Assembly: GCA_022393335.1 (NCBI GenBank) | Contig: JAJEKB010001249.1 | Coordinates: 1-64,000, forward strand | Source of the DNA: Macrotrachela quadricornifera | Taxonomy: Eukaryota > Rotifera > Eurotatoria > Philodinida > Philodinidae | DNA: 64,000 bases | Direction of reading: 5' to 3' | Part shown: positions 23,543 through 34,428 of the stretch, piece after piece | How the letters are laid out: every line of letters begins with the position of its first letter | How positions within the stretch are numbered: position 1 is the stretch's first letter | The notes under the pieces: generated by a model | Database searches by the model: none | Seen by the model: the letters and a program-made list of their open reading frames with translations, nothing else | Told to the model about the DNA's origin: nothing | Translations under genes and position numbers: made by a program

Positions 23543-24512
23543 TTATTGTTCATCAGAATTTTCTATAACAGCACCAGTTATATTTAAATTAATATTAATT
23601 GTTTTATTATGTATGTCATTATCTAACTCTGTTAAACTAACCATTGATTTAATTGTATTATCAAATAATTGTGAATTATTATCATCTTCATCATTAGTTT
23701 CAATAATTCCAACTTTATCAAGTGAATCTAATGAATGTTTAGGAATTTTTTGTTGTTTTTTTTTTGTTCCATGTTTTTTTTTCGTACGTAATGGAGGTGG
23801 TGGACTCCATGATAATTGTTGTGTATCATCTGTTGCTGTTGTATTAGGTTTCTTTGTAAAATAACCAAATGGACGTACAGGTGGAAATATATAATTAACT
23901 GAAGGTTGCTGCTGTTGTTGTTGTTGAGATTGATGAAATTGTGATAATGCAGAATCAGTTTGTTCACAATTAGAATTAAATGGATCAACAATAGTTAATT
24001 TATTACAAACACATAATTGTTTTTCTGTACGCATTAAACTTTTTTCACGTAATTCTTGTATTCGTTTATCATGTGTACTCATTGCTGTTGGTTGACGTTC
24101 TTGAATAATAAATGAATTTAATCGTTGTCGATGTTGTTCAGGTGAATTAATTGAACGTTGATTTAATAATGGTAAATCAGGATTATTAATACGTTCTCGT
24201 GTTCTATATTGATAAATAAGTCCTTGATGAATTGTTGGTTCTCGACATGTACGTGATGGTGTAGTTGGAAATGTTGGAGCATTAAAACGATATTCAGTTA
24301 AAGCTTGTGGTTGTTTTATTGGACGTTCTTGTTGTTGATGAGATTTTGTTGTTAATGTACGATCATTTGTTGTTGATATATTACTTGAGAATAATGTTGA
24401 TGCACTATCTAAATAATCAGGTGGACGACGAACAAGACGAAATTCAGCACGACGAAATTGTTTTATTAAATCATCAAGTGTTCCAACACGTACAGCATTA
24501 CCTTCAATACCA
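23543..24512 (-). CDS. 3' part of an unrecognised, largely disordered protein (cut by N gap)
   Basis: A single open frame runs from the edge of the 400-N gap down to the stop at 23543, about 322 codons without an intron. It starts in the middle of a protein (GIEGNAVRVGTLDDLIKQF, then RRAEFRLVRRPPDYLDSAS). Later parts are low complexity: Arg/Gln-rich (RTRERINN), a poly-Gln run, WSPPPPLRTKKK, and an Asp/Asn-rich acidic C-terminus ending ENSDEQ. An internal ATG at 24082 could be mistaken for the start, but the frame is open and coding well upstream of it. No domain recognised; the N-terminus is lost in the gap. Basic motifs suggest a nuclear or cytoskeletal scaffold, which is only a guess. Confidence 0.7.
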
Positions 24513-24912
24513 NNNNNNNNNNNNNNNNNNNNNNNNNNNNNNNNNNNNNNNNNNNNNNNNNNNNNNNNNNNNNNNNNNNNNNNNNNNNNNNNNNNNNNNN
24601 NNNNNNNNNNNNNNNNNNNNNNNNNNNNNNNNNNNNNNNNNNNNNNNNNNNNNNNNNNNNNNNNNNNNNNNNNNNNNNNNNNNNNNNNNNNNNNNNNNNN
24701 NNNNNNNNNNNNNNNNNNNNNNNNNNNNNNNNNNNNNNNNNNNNNNNNNNNNNNNNNNNNNNNNNNNNNNNNNNNNNNNNNNNNNNNNNNNNNNNNNNNN
24801 NNNNNNNNNNNNNNNNNNNNNNNNNNNNNNNNNNNNNNNNNNNNNNNNNNNNNNNNNNNNNNNNNNNNNNNNNNNNNNNNNNNNNNNNNNNNNNNNNNNN
24901 NNNNNNNNNNNN
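24513..24912. other. Assembly gap, 400 N
   Basis: A run of 400 unknown bases removes the 5' part of the minus-strand gene ending at 23543. No exon of that gene is visible on the far side. Confidence 0.99.
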
Positions 24913-25780
24913 CTCTTTCCTAATTCATTTTTACTCGTTCTTTTTTCAATCACTATCACCCAGGAAACATGATTTATCGTAATATAGTTTTTATAAAAAT
25001 AACTTAAAATGATATTGAATAGAAACACACTATAGAACTTGAGTTTTCTTCAACATTCTACAAGTTTTTATTAAATGACTCATTTTCATTCTAAACAAAA
25101 AACTCCTACAACTATAAAATATCATGAAAAAACACTAACAACATCTTATTACTCATAGAAAAACTTGACAAATATGTTTTTATTTGATTCATATGCAATA
25201 ACAGATCATGAATTGCTTGTCTTTTTCATAAAAATTAAATGCAAACTTTTCTATTTGAATTTCGCTTTCTTTTTAAAGTAAAACAAAAAAAAATAAACAT
25301 TTTGTAAAATTTTCTAATATTTCAAAAAAAAATCAAGTTCAATGTTCTATATCTATCTTGACCAAAACAATTATACATTAGTTACAAGTAATCAGCTATA
25401 GAATCACCCACCTGTTGAAGTATTTTTCCTTTTTTTTAATAAAATTGTTTATGTTGTCGTAAATCGAACACTATTCACAATGTCTTTGTCTTTGTCTTGG
25501 TGATAATACACTTTATGTTTGTATGTGTGTGCGTATTGAGGGTAGCATTTTGACAAACATGAACGGAACGAGAGAAAATAGGTAGTTAAAAAGAGAAAGA
25601 GAGGGGGAAGATGGCGAATAAAAAGAAAAGTGATTTTTAAAATGTCTCTCAAGTGCCATCGGGTGTATAGGTAATGTATTAAATAAAAGAAAAAAGAAAA
25701 TGTGAAAAAATATAAAATGTTGTTCATGACACTAAATAAAATTTTCTATAAGACAAAAAAAAAAGTAGATTCAATTTTAT
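24913..25780. other. Gene-free stretch
   Basis: No supported gene. A purine-rich segment (about 25560-25640) opens a frame on the minus strand that is low-complexity only. Confidence 0.4.
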
Positions 25781-26170
25781 TTAATAAAATAATTGAAAAT
25801 AAAAAAATATTAAAAAACTAAATGAAGAAATAATCCATTTAGATAATATTATTGAAGATGTTCGATTACATAAATCATTTGAACAACATGTTTGACTCAT
25901 TAATGAACCCATATTTATATCAGGTATAAAAGCACATCGTTTTTCTCCACAACCACGTTTGATTTTTCCACCTGTTATACCTTTCCAACAAAGTTTTGTA
26001 TTTAAACATTCAATTTCTTTAACATTACCATCACCAACATTTTCTGCTGGATTTAAACATGGATCATCAGGTTTCTTTTTCTTATCTATTTTACCATCAC
26101 ATGAATAACATCGAATTCCAAAACTGAATTCAATTTCTAGGAAAATTATAATATATATATATAATCTCAT
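25781..26170 (-). CDS. Ly6/uPAR three-finger protein, GPI-anchor type
   Basis: A single exon. From the Met at 26170 the product is about 129 aa: a signal peptide (MRLYIYIIIFLEIEFSFG), then a mature domain starting IRCYSC, ten cysteines in the three-finger order, ending in the family signature TCCSNDLCN, and a hydrophobic C-terminus (IISSFSFLIFFYF) typical of a GPI-attachment signal. Such proteins (for example Quiver/Sleepless and the vertebrate Ly6 group) sit on the outer cell surface and modulate ion channels or receptors. An in-frame upstream Met at 26194 would add eight residues ahead of the signal peptide, so I prefer the second Met. The partner here is unknown. Confidence 0.85.
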   Translation of the reverse strand: MRLYIYIIIFLEIEFSFGIRCYSCDGKIDKKKKPDDPCLNPAENVGDGNVKEIECLNTKLCWKGITGGKIKRGCGEKRCAFIPDINMGSLMSQTCCSNDLCNRTSSIILSKWIISSFSFLIFFYFQLFY

Positions 26171-27902
26171 CACCTGATCGATGTCTATGTACACAAATAA
26201 GCACGTGAAGAAATGTAAAAAAAGAAAAATTACCTATGTAGACGAACACCTTGACAGAATGAAAAAAAATTACAAAAGAAAAAACGATATGAATATATTG
26301 AAAGAGGAAAAGAAAAAGAAAAGAATAACATTTCAGTTTTTATTATAATGAATGCAAGTTACATAATCCTTTGTTATGAAATATTATCTTCGATATTCTA
26401 CATATGCTTCTATACGATTATGTCAAATAAATTTTATTTTTTATATTTCAAATGAACGATATTCAAAATGATTATGTCATAGTAATATTGCATATAATAG
26501 TCGTTTACTGTCTGTATGATTATATCTTCATCTCAGTTTTTTGTTAAGAAATCAATATAATCGCTCACTTCTTTTAGTAAAGAATTTTTTTTAGCTTTTA
26601 TAAATCAAAAAATATTTGAATAAATAATCTAGTAATAATCAAACCTGTATTGAAATACTCTTCTCAATTGATATAAACAACAACTAGAACTTATCAGTTC
26701 TTGTCTTCAAGTGACATTGATTTTTTCCGATACGATTATATATTTGATTTTTTTTTATTTTATATTAATAATTCTATGCTTAATTCTAACATAATTAACA
26801 GAAGAAGAATCTCAAAATATAAAATTAATCAATGACGATTAAAAATTTCCTTTTTTTTTTTAAATCAAATATTACATATACAATAAATATTTCCGAATGA
26901 AAATTTATATCGATGTAATCTCATCACCGGTTTTGCTAGAGAAATATAAATATTACGAAGAGTATATTAGTAGAAACAGTTAATATGATTTAAATAAACA
27001 GATAGATCGAGAAAATGTGAGAAAAAAAATAAGAGAGAATATTGTTCCGATTTCCGTCGTTATGTCAATAACTTTATTCAAATATATATCCAAGTTATTT
27101 AATCTTTCGTTATCAGTAATTGCCTTGAAGCAATTCTGTTTGCTTTGAATTGACAGTCTTCGAAAAGATTTAATCTTTGATGTTTTCTTCGAAAATAAAA
27201 AAAAAAAAAACGAGAAAGAAAATCAATTCATTTTTTTTTCATCTCAAATATTATTATTTTTATAAATTCTTTTCATAATAGATTAATCAACTTGTTCAAA
27301 GAAAATCATATATATCCAAAGAATCTATCACATATTATTATCAATATGACCTTGACAGGCTTGACTTTCTTTTTTTTTTTTTTAGAAAAAAAAGTACTCA
27401 ACATATAATATATATATTTTTTTGTTCGACACATAAATTTGTATTAAAGCTGTTATTTTTCTCACCATTTTACTGATATGATGAAGTGTTCTGATAACTG
27501 TTCTCTTTTTCATTCGTTGATAAGACTTGACTAGTAGAAGGAAAAAGAAAAAGACAAGAAATCGAATAAGCACGTGTCTATGTCTACTTCCCTTTCATCA
27601 TTGATATTGTTCAAAGTATATCTATTACTGTAAAACATGAATATACAATTATAAGATGGAAAAAAAGCCGAAGGCGTGGTTACTAAACAATATACGAAAC
27701 TACTAATCGGTTTCTATTCCGCCTTTGATATCTACTCATATTGATCCATTTTGTTAAAGATCAAATAAGCTTTGAATTCTAATAATATACATGATTATTT
27801 GAATAGTTTATTTAAACTAAAAATCCAACATTCGTTGCTCTTTTACAAATTTTTTTTTCTTTTTTTTTTTGTCTTTGCTTTTTTTAATATAACAAAACAA
27901 AA
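26171..27902. other. Intergenic, about 1.7 kb
   Basis: Upstream of the Ly6 gene and downstream of PTF1A. AT-rich with poly-T tracts; the small open frame at 27382-27573 on the minus strand has no coding features. Confidence 0.4.
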
Positions 27903-30812
27903 TTAAAATGAAAACATTGTCTGATATTCAGGTATATGATGATAATGATGATAATGATCAAAAGCATGATTTGTTGAATAATAATTCATATGTGGATCAA
28001 TACTAACTGTAGTCATCATTGGTGGTGGAAGATGTTGAGAATAAACATCGAATAATTGATGATGTTGTTGAATGTCATTTGATGATGAATCGGAAGATGA
28101 TTGCTGTTCACTACCAATTGATGTTGCCATCGATCTCAATCGTTCATACCATATATGATCATCTTCATAAATTGTTGTCTGTTGCTGTTGTTGTTGTTGT
28201 ACATGATGATGATTATAAACAGGCAAAAAATCATTTCCATTGATTGACATATCCCATTGTGATGGAATTTGTTGTAAATGATTTGAATTTAAACCAGTTG
28301 AACTAATATTTTCTCTATCATTTCCATGATTATTATTATTATTAATAATAATATTATCATCATCACTATCATCACTATGATTAACAGAAGCAGATAAACG
28401 ATTATTTATTGTTGAAATACCAATTGGAATTGTTGAACATGAAGGTGATGTAGTTACAAGAAGTGTATTTGATGTTGAAAGTATTTCAGGTATCCATACA
28501 TTTGCTGTTATAACAATAATATCCGAATGATATATATTACAACCAGGTGCCATAATAGAAGAATGATGAATTAAATGATGTACTGATGCATCATGCCATG
28601 ATAAAGAATGACCCAATATAACTTCTACTAAATCACAATTAGAAAAAAAAAGATGAATAATTTATATAAATAATATGATAAAGAAAAATTTGATTCGATT
28701 TTATTGAATATATATTTTTTTTGTTTTATTCTATTCAACGGTGAAAATAAACAAGCCAAGGGCAATATTAGAATATAATCCATAGTATAAACACATCTTA
28801 TTTTTTTTGTGATACCGGTTAGTATCATTCAAGATGATGAGGTACTTTTCACTCTTTTAAGTTATTGGATAGACAACTTGATTTTTTGCCCTATCGTATC
28901 ATTTTAATTTGTGAGAAAAATAAAAAACATACATAATATCAAACAAAATAGCGGTATACACTCATCGATTAGTCAAGAGGAACTAGGTAGTATGATGTAA
29001 TAATAACTAATGAATAAGAGAAAAAAAAATCAACTAATGACTAATTGAAGGCGGCATATATTCTTTTATTTTTATTGGAAACTACAAAAAAAGTAAATCA
29101 AATCTAAATGAGATACGTGATGATTTACTTATATCGGTTAGTGTCACTCTAGTAAAAGATCAAATGTATATCTGAAGACTAGAGAAAATTTGACCGACTG
29201 ATTTCTAATGATTGTCGTATATTTATATGATAAATGGGCGGAGGCACGCGACCACTGTCCAGCTGGGACAATAGGAAGAGAGAAAATTTTTGAGTAGAGC
29301 ATCTTTTATTTGGATATAGACGAGAAAACAATTCTCATTAGCTTGAAATGATGATAAATGGATTTGAAGTGGAAACGATAGATACTTGTCTAGTCTACAT
29401 TAGGAAAAAATAGAATAAACATTTTTATTTTTCATTTTTTTTCTTCTTGTCATTGTCTCCGGCAGCTGATTTTTATGTTACTAATTCTTTTCTCAAGTGT
29501 ATATTGGATCATCATCATTTATACATTTTTTTTGTTTCGACTAAATTATTTGCTTCCTTTTTATTTCAATCTGTTTATATTTAAACATTCATCATATTCA
29601 TTATGTTAGCAAACAAAACTTTTAAACAAATGATGATGATAAAATTATCGACATATTCACACTGTTCAAGTGTGTTCGATTAGCAATATCTTATATATGT
29701 ATATATGTTTTTTTTTTCTTGCCTTAAGTCAACTCAATAGAAAAAGAGAAAAAAAAACCTCTAAGTATTCCCTAAAGAGAACTTAACAAAAAGAATAACT
29801 ACTGTTTTCTAACAAAAACGAAAGAATCATGTTTTTTTATCATGCATATGTATGTATGTCAATAACTAAACTAAATAAATAAATAAATTCATCATGAACA
29901 AATCTAATGGGAATATAATAAAAAATATATATCAAATAATTTTTCGATTTAAATAAACATACACATGTTATATCGGATAAAAAAAAATAATTCACCGATT
30001 TGTTTTTTTTGATCAATAAGAATACTTTATTCCGACTGGTTACTTAAATAAGAGCTATAGAATATATGTCTGATCTATTTACGCTTATTAATTTAATTCA
30101 TCTATACTAATTGTTAGATATATAATGTATATGTCTTACCTTCATCATTTTCATCATTAGTAATTGGTGTACAATCCAAAATAATCTTCTTTTTTGTTAA
30201 TGCTGGACAATTATTACCATGAGGATGAGATGGATGTGATCGAAAACGATGAGATGGTTGAGGTAATGGATGAATTGAATCAGTTTGTGATGTACTATTT
30301 AATAAACGATTAAGAAATGCTATATAATCAATAGCTAAACGAAGTGTATCAACTTTTGATAAACGTTTTTCATATGGATGTACTGGTATATGTGTACGTA
30401 AACCTTCAAAAGCATCATTTATTGATTGCATACGTTTTCTTTCACGTAAATTAGCAGCATGACGTTGACCAGCATTTTGATTATTATCTAATTGGTTAAT
30501 ATCATCCATATCAAATGTATCAAAACTATCATATGATTGAATTGATTTGCCTGATCGTTTAATATTATTTGATCGTTTTTTAATTGAATTAGATTTTCGA
30601 CCATTTGTAATTGTAGTTCGTTTTGATATTATCGAACGATTATTATATTTTTTTTGTGATGATGATGATGTTGTTGTTGATCGATGATTATGATGGTCTT
30701 CATAATCTACTATCATATCATTTTCATCTTCATCAAATTCATCACTTTCATGATCCGAAAATGCTTTCGAAGCTGTTGGCATTTGACCAGTTTGATTTAA
30801 TAATAAACGCAT
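27903..30812 (-). CDS. PTF1A: PTF1A-type bHLH transcription factor
   Basis: Two exons: 30140-30812 and 27903-28627, joined at phase 1; 465 aa. PTF1A binds E-box DNA with an E protein and recruits RBPJ; in vertebrates it specifies exocrine pancreas and inhibitory neurons. Residues about 116-172 are the bHLH: basic region [19 protein letters not shown], first helix into EGLRTHIP, loop [12 protein letters not shown], second helix [11 protein letters not shown], closer to PTF1A than to other class A families. Exon 2 opens with GHSLSW and continues to ITANVWIPE, matching the two Trp motifs by which vertebrate PTF1A holds RBPJ. Acidic (DEFDEDEND) and basic stretches precede the bHLH; a long His/Gln/Asn tail follows the Trp motifs and is not in the vertebrate protein. 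The intron is 1512 bp, long for this genome. Confidence 0.92.
28628..30139 (-). other. PTF1A intron, 1.5 kb
   Basis: The donor is GAAG|GTAAGA and the acceptor GATTTAG|TAGAAG on the minus strand. Long introns in this genome often carry extra sequence; I see no coding frame here. Regulatory elements are possible but not identifiable by eye. Confidence 0.5.
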
Positions 30813-33276
30813 TGAAAGTATTTATGTTTGATAAAAAAAAAAAGTCGTTTGAATAATCTAATCTTTTTTTTTCTTTTCTTTTTCTTCTTCTCTTACTTCT
30901 CTCTCTTACGAGCAATAACAATAATATCAATGCAAATATATAAAAACGAGAAAAAGCGAATAACGGGATAGGATAGACAAGTAAATAGTGACCAATGAAA
31001 AACATGAGAAGAAAATATATCGATTTATATATATTTAAAGAGAAAAGAGAGAAAAAAAAAATCAGTTTTTATTCAATTGATTACAAAGAAGAATAAGATT
31101 TATATTTTCTTCAAATTGATCATGTACTGATTTGGATGAAAATATAAAAATAATGATCCTTATATTCTACTTTGCCTTTAAATATATAAAATCCATTCAG
31201 CAGATTTTTCTAGTTCGCACCAACATTTTTTATTTTTTTTATTTTGCTGAAAAATCCGGTCTTGTTCCCATCGATTAATTAATCAATATTATGAATCATT
31301 TTGCTTTATTTATATATAAGAAAACAAAAAATAATAAGATATTCATCATTGTTCAACTTACGGATGTTTTTACCTGAGATTATGATTAGCGATGCTTGAT
31401 TGCTTTTCTCAATGATGATGATATGTCTATAGAATTGAAATTAAATGACACTCAATGTCGAACATATAGTACATATACATATATACACGAGTCTCCTTCA
31501 GGGCACTATGATTGCCACTGAAGAAAAAGATCAACGACCGTAAGCAACTCTGAACTGATCACATAGTTGTTAATCTCTTGATGAACAATACATGAATTAC
31601 GTATTTTTATTGTATTGAACTGAATGAAGGGGGGAAGGGCAAATGAATATGTCATATCAAATTTGATTTTTTACTTTGTTTCTGCTTCGTTCAAGTGTTT
31701 GACTATATAATGCAGGTGGGTGGAACAGGGAAACAGTTAATTAAAAAAAAAACTTCTATTCAAGCTCAATAACAAAAAAGTAAACGACAGCTGGTTATAT
31801 CAACTAAACGACAACTAATCATATGTTTACTAAACGGTATTGTTATTTCAACGTGAACATGATCATACTTTATTAACGGATAATTTCCTCAAACAACATA
31901 TGTATATGTTCGTCTTTCGTTTCTTGGCAAACATAGTTAGTTATCAATTGAATATAAAGAAAGAAGGAAAAAGAGACTTGTAAATTAATATTCATATTGA
32001 TTGAATAGCATTTTTTCTGGAAGGAAAAGTCAATTAGTAGACAGTTGAATGACTATAATTTTTTTTACCTTTTTTCCATTATTATTTTCAAATAATTATC
32101 GTTAGTATAAATCGAGATCTACTCAATCAATTTTAATAATTTTTTTTGTTTTATTGGTCTAAAGATAGTCATTCCCTTTTGAAAAAATTAAGTTTTTAAA
32201 CGACTATAGTTTCCGAGAAATCATCGCAACAATACCAAATATTTACCTTTTCATGCAACTTATCCGACGAAAACTAAATTTCTTTTATTCTATTACGATT
32301 TTTTTAAAAGTGATTTTTATATCTAGAGTTGTAGAAATTGTTGAGAGATTTCAGAATATATCTTTAGTTTTAGTTTTAGACAAAATTTTGTTGATAAAAA
32401 CTTGTCAATAATGAAGATTGAGACATTTTTTATTTTTGCGTAGAACAATATTAAATTCATTGGCATTTCATTTGTCAAAATTTTATCTGAATCAATTTGA
32501 TTGCATACCAAACAGAACTAGAAGAAAATAATGTACATACTGTATGTAAACTTGTAAAATATTCATAATCGACATTGTTTTATCAAATGCAACGCTTAGA
32601 AAAAAAGCTAACGGATTGTTATATCGTTTCTGAGTTGAAACTATGTGTATCATGTAGTTTCTAATAAGTTATAAATTTCTTGGGAAAAATTCGATCTAAC
32701 AACTTATTGATGTCAAAGTACTACATTTTAGCTATTTTTTTAATAGAATACTATAATCTCTCCCTTCAGGAACTCTAGAAGAACTGATTTTCGAATTTTG
32801 ACTTAGAATTTTCAACAAAGATAGATCTTGATGAGAATATTTTACTGTGAATGTTTCAGTTCTTTCCATTTACTTCTATCTTGAAATACGAATGTTGAAT
32901 ATTTCCATGGATATCAACAATGCAAAAGATACGTTTAATCATAACTGTATCTTAACAGAAGAATAACAAAAAGGTTATTAGTCAGAACATTTTTCAGAGT
33001 ATTCATAATTTACTAGGGATTACACAATGTATATAATCTCAATTCAAAAGCGATGTAACAATTCATTGCCTCCCATCGTTGATTTTTCTGTTATGAAATT
33101 TATTTTTAATAATTTTTTTTTCTCGAACACTACAATGACTGTGCTCTTCACTTATGTATACAAAATATAGAAAATTTATTTAGATTAAATTGATATTAAA
33201 AATAGTCAATCAAAAAATGATACAAATATTAGTCATCGATTTTTTCAAGAAATATAATCATTTTTGCTAATATTAT
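30813..33276. other. Upstream region of PTF1A, about 2.4 kb, no gene
   Basis: No supported exon on either strand. As the 5' region of a developmental regulator it may contain enhancers. A moderately less AT-rich block with CAGCTG (about 31787-31792) and other E-box-like CANNTG words could allow autoregulation, but such words are common. Confidence 0.35.
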
Positions 33277-34428
33277 TTATATTTTTCGTTTTTCACTCAA
33301 TCTACTTGATAAATTTTCTCTCGTTAAGCTTAATGTTCCACCTACAATACGTATAGAATCACCACGACGATGTAAAACAACAAGCATTTTCCATGGAAAT
33401 GGACATGCACGAATATCAATTGGTATATGAAGAAGTCTTTTTGTTCGATGATGTTTTAGAAAAATCTGTTTTCGTTCACAATCTAATGTTAATGTTAATT
33501 CATCAAGTGATCGAATAATTTTATCTCGTCCATTTCGATTATCTTTTTCACCATTTATTATAGAAAAATCAAAATTCCACCATCCATTTACGGATATTGT
33601 TTCTAAAAGTCGTTTTATATTCTTTTGTGATGCAGTAATAATACCAAAAAAAGGTGAATCATAAAATTTTTCAAGAATTCGAAAACGAATATGATGTACT
33701 CCTGTTGAATAAAGATTAATTCCACATATACTTGAATAACCTAACCAAGCATCTGAATATGTTGCTACAAGACCATCTTCTAATAATGTAGCTCTTCCAA
33801 AAACATTATCAAATCTTTCACGAACAAGAAGATTTGGTTCTTGAAAACTAATCATACTTCGGTCAAGTGTAAGTGTTGAAGGATTAATAGGACTAGAATG
33901 TATTGGATCTTGAATTTCTTTTAATTTAATTATATGTATAATATCTGTATCATCATCATCATCATTAATCATATCAATAGTAGGTAATTTTTCAATTTTA
34001 TTTCGGAATTCTTCTAATTGTTGTATCCATCTTTTAAGATCAATTTCAGTATAATCTTCTGTTTGTTGACAAGATCGAAGTTCATTTGTTATTCTTTCAA
34101 ATGGTATTTTAACTTCAATATTATTTCGATCAATCCATCGTCTTAAATCATTTCGAACTGTTTCTGCCGCAAGATGAATTTTTTTAATTGATTCTTGTTC
34201 CCATTTATTAACAATAGATACAAGAGATTCAGCTTCATTTTCTCGATTTAAATCACGTCGTAAAAGTTCATGTTCTTCAGCAAGATTTTCTACTTGTTTA
34301 GAAAGTTTTTCACGATGTTCATCAATATGTACAGCACAAAATGCTTGTCGACAACCACGACATGTAAAAACATCACCACCTTTATGACATATGGCACAAG
34401 TTTTTTTAACAGGAGTTGCTGATGCCAT
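33277..34428 (-). CDS. B-box zinc finger, coiled coil and SPRY-like protein
   Basis: A single coding exon, 383 aa from the Met at 34428. Residues 9-40 are a B-box-like zinc finger (CAICHKGGDVFTCRGC, then CAVHIDEH). Residues about 40-190 are charged and helical, predicted coiled coil, with an Asp run (DDDDDTD) after it. Residues about 220-370 have a SPRY/B30.2-like pattern (GYSSICGINLYSTGVHHIRF, VNGWWNFDF, LTLTLDCERKQIFL, FPWKMLVVL). The architecture is TRIM-like without the RING. The MASATPVKKTC start is, to my knowledge, shared by a large bdelloid family of unknown function. The frame extends 22 codons further upstream, but that part is poly-Lys and ends at a TTCTAG acceptor, so I take it as a 5' leader intron. 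Confidence 0.85.
   Translation of the reverse strand: MASATPVKKTCAICHKGGDVFTCRGCRQAFCAVHIDEHREKLSKQVENLAEEHELLRRDLNRENEAESLVSIVNKWEQESIKKIHLAAETVRNDLRRWIDRNNIEVKIPFERITNELRSCQQTEDYTEIDLKRWIQQLEEFRNKIEKLPTIDMINDDDDDTDIIHIIKLKEIQDPIHSSPINPSTLTLDRSMISFQEPNLLVRERFDNVFGRATLLEDGLVATYSDAWLGYSSICGINLYSTGVHHIRFRILEKFYDSPFFGIITASQKNIKRLLETISVNGWWNFDFSIINGEKDNRNGRDKIIRSLDELTLTLDCERKQIFLKHHRTKRLLHIPIDIRACPFPWKMLVVLHRRGDSIRIVGGTLSLTRENLSSRLSEKRKI

Noticed and set aside
24504..25028. Open frames running through the N gap
   Set aside because: They are open only because N is not a stop; the sequence beyond the gap has no coding character.
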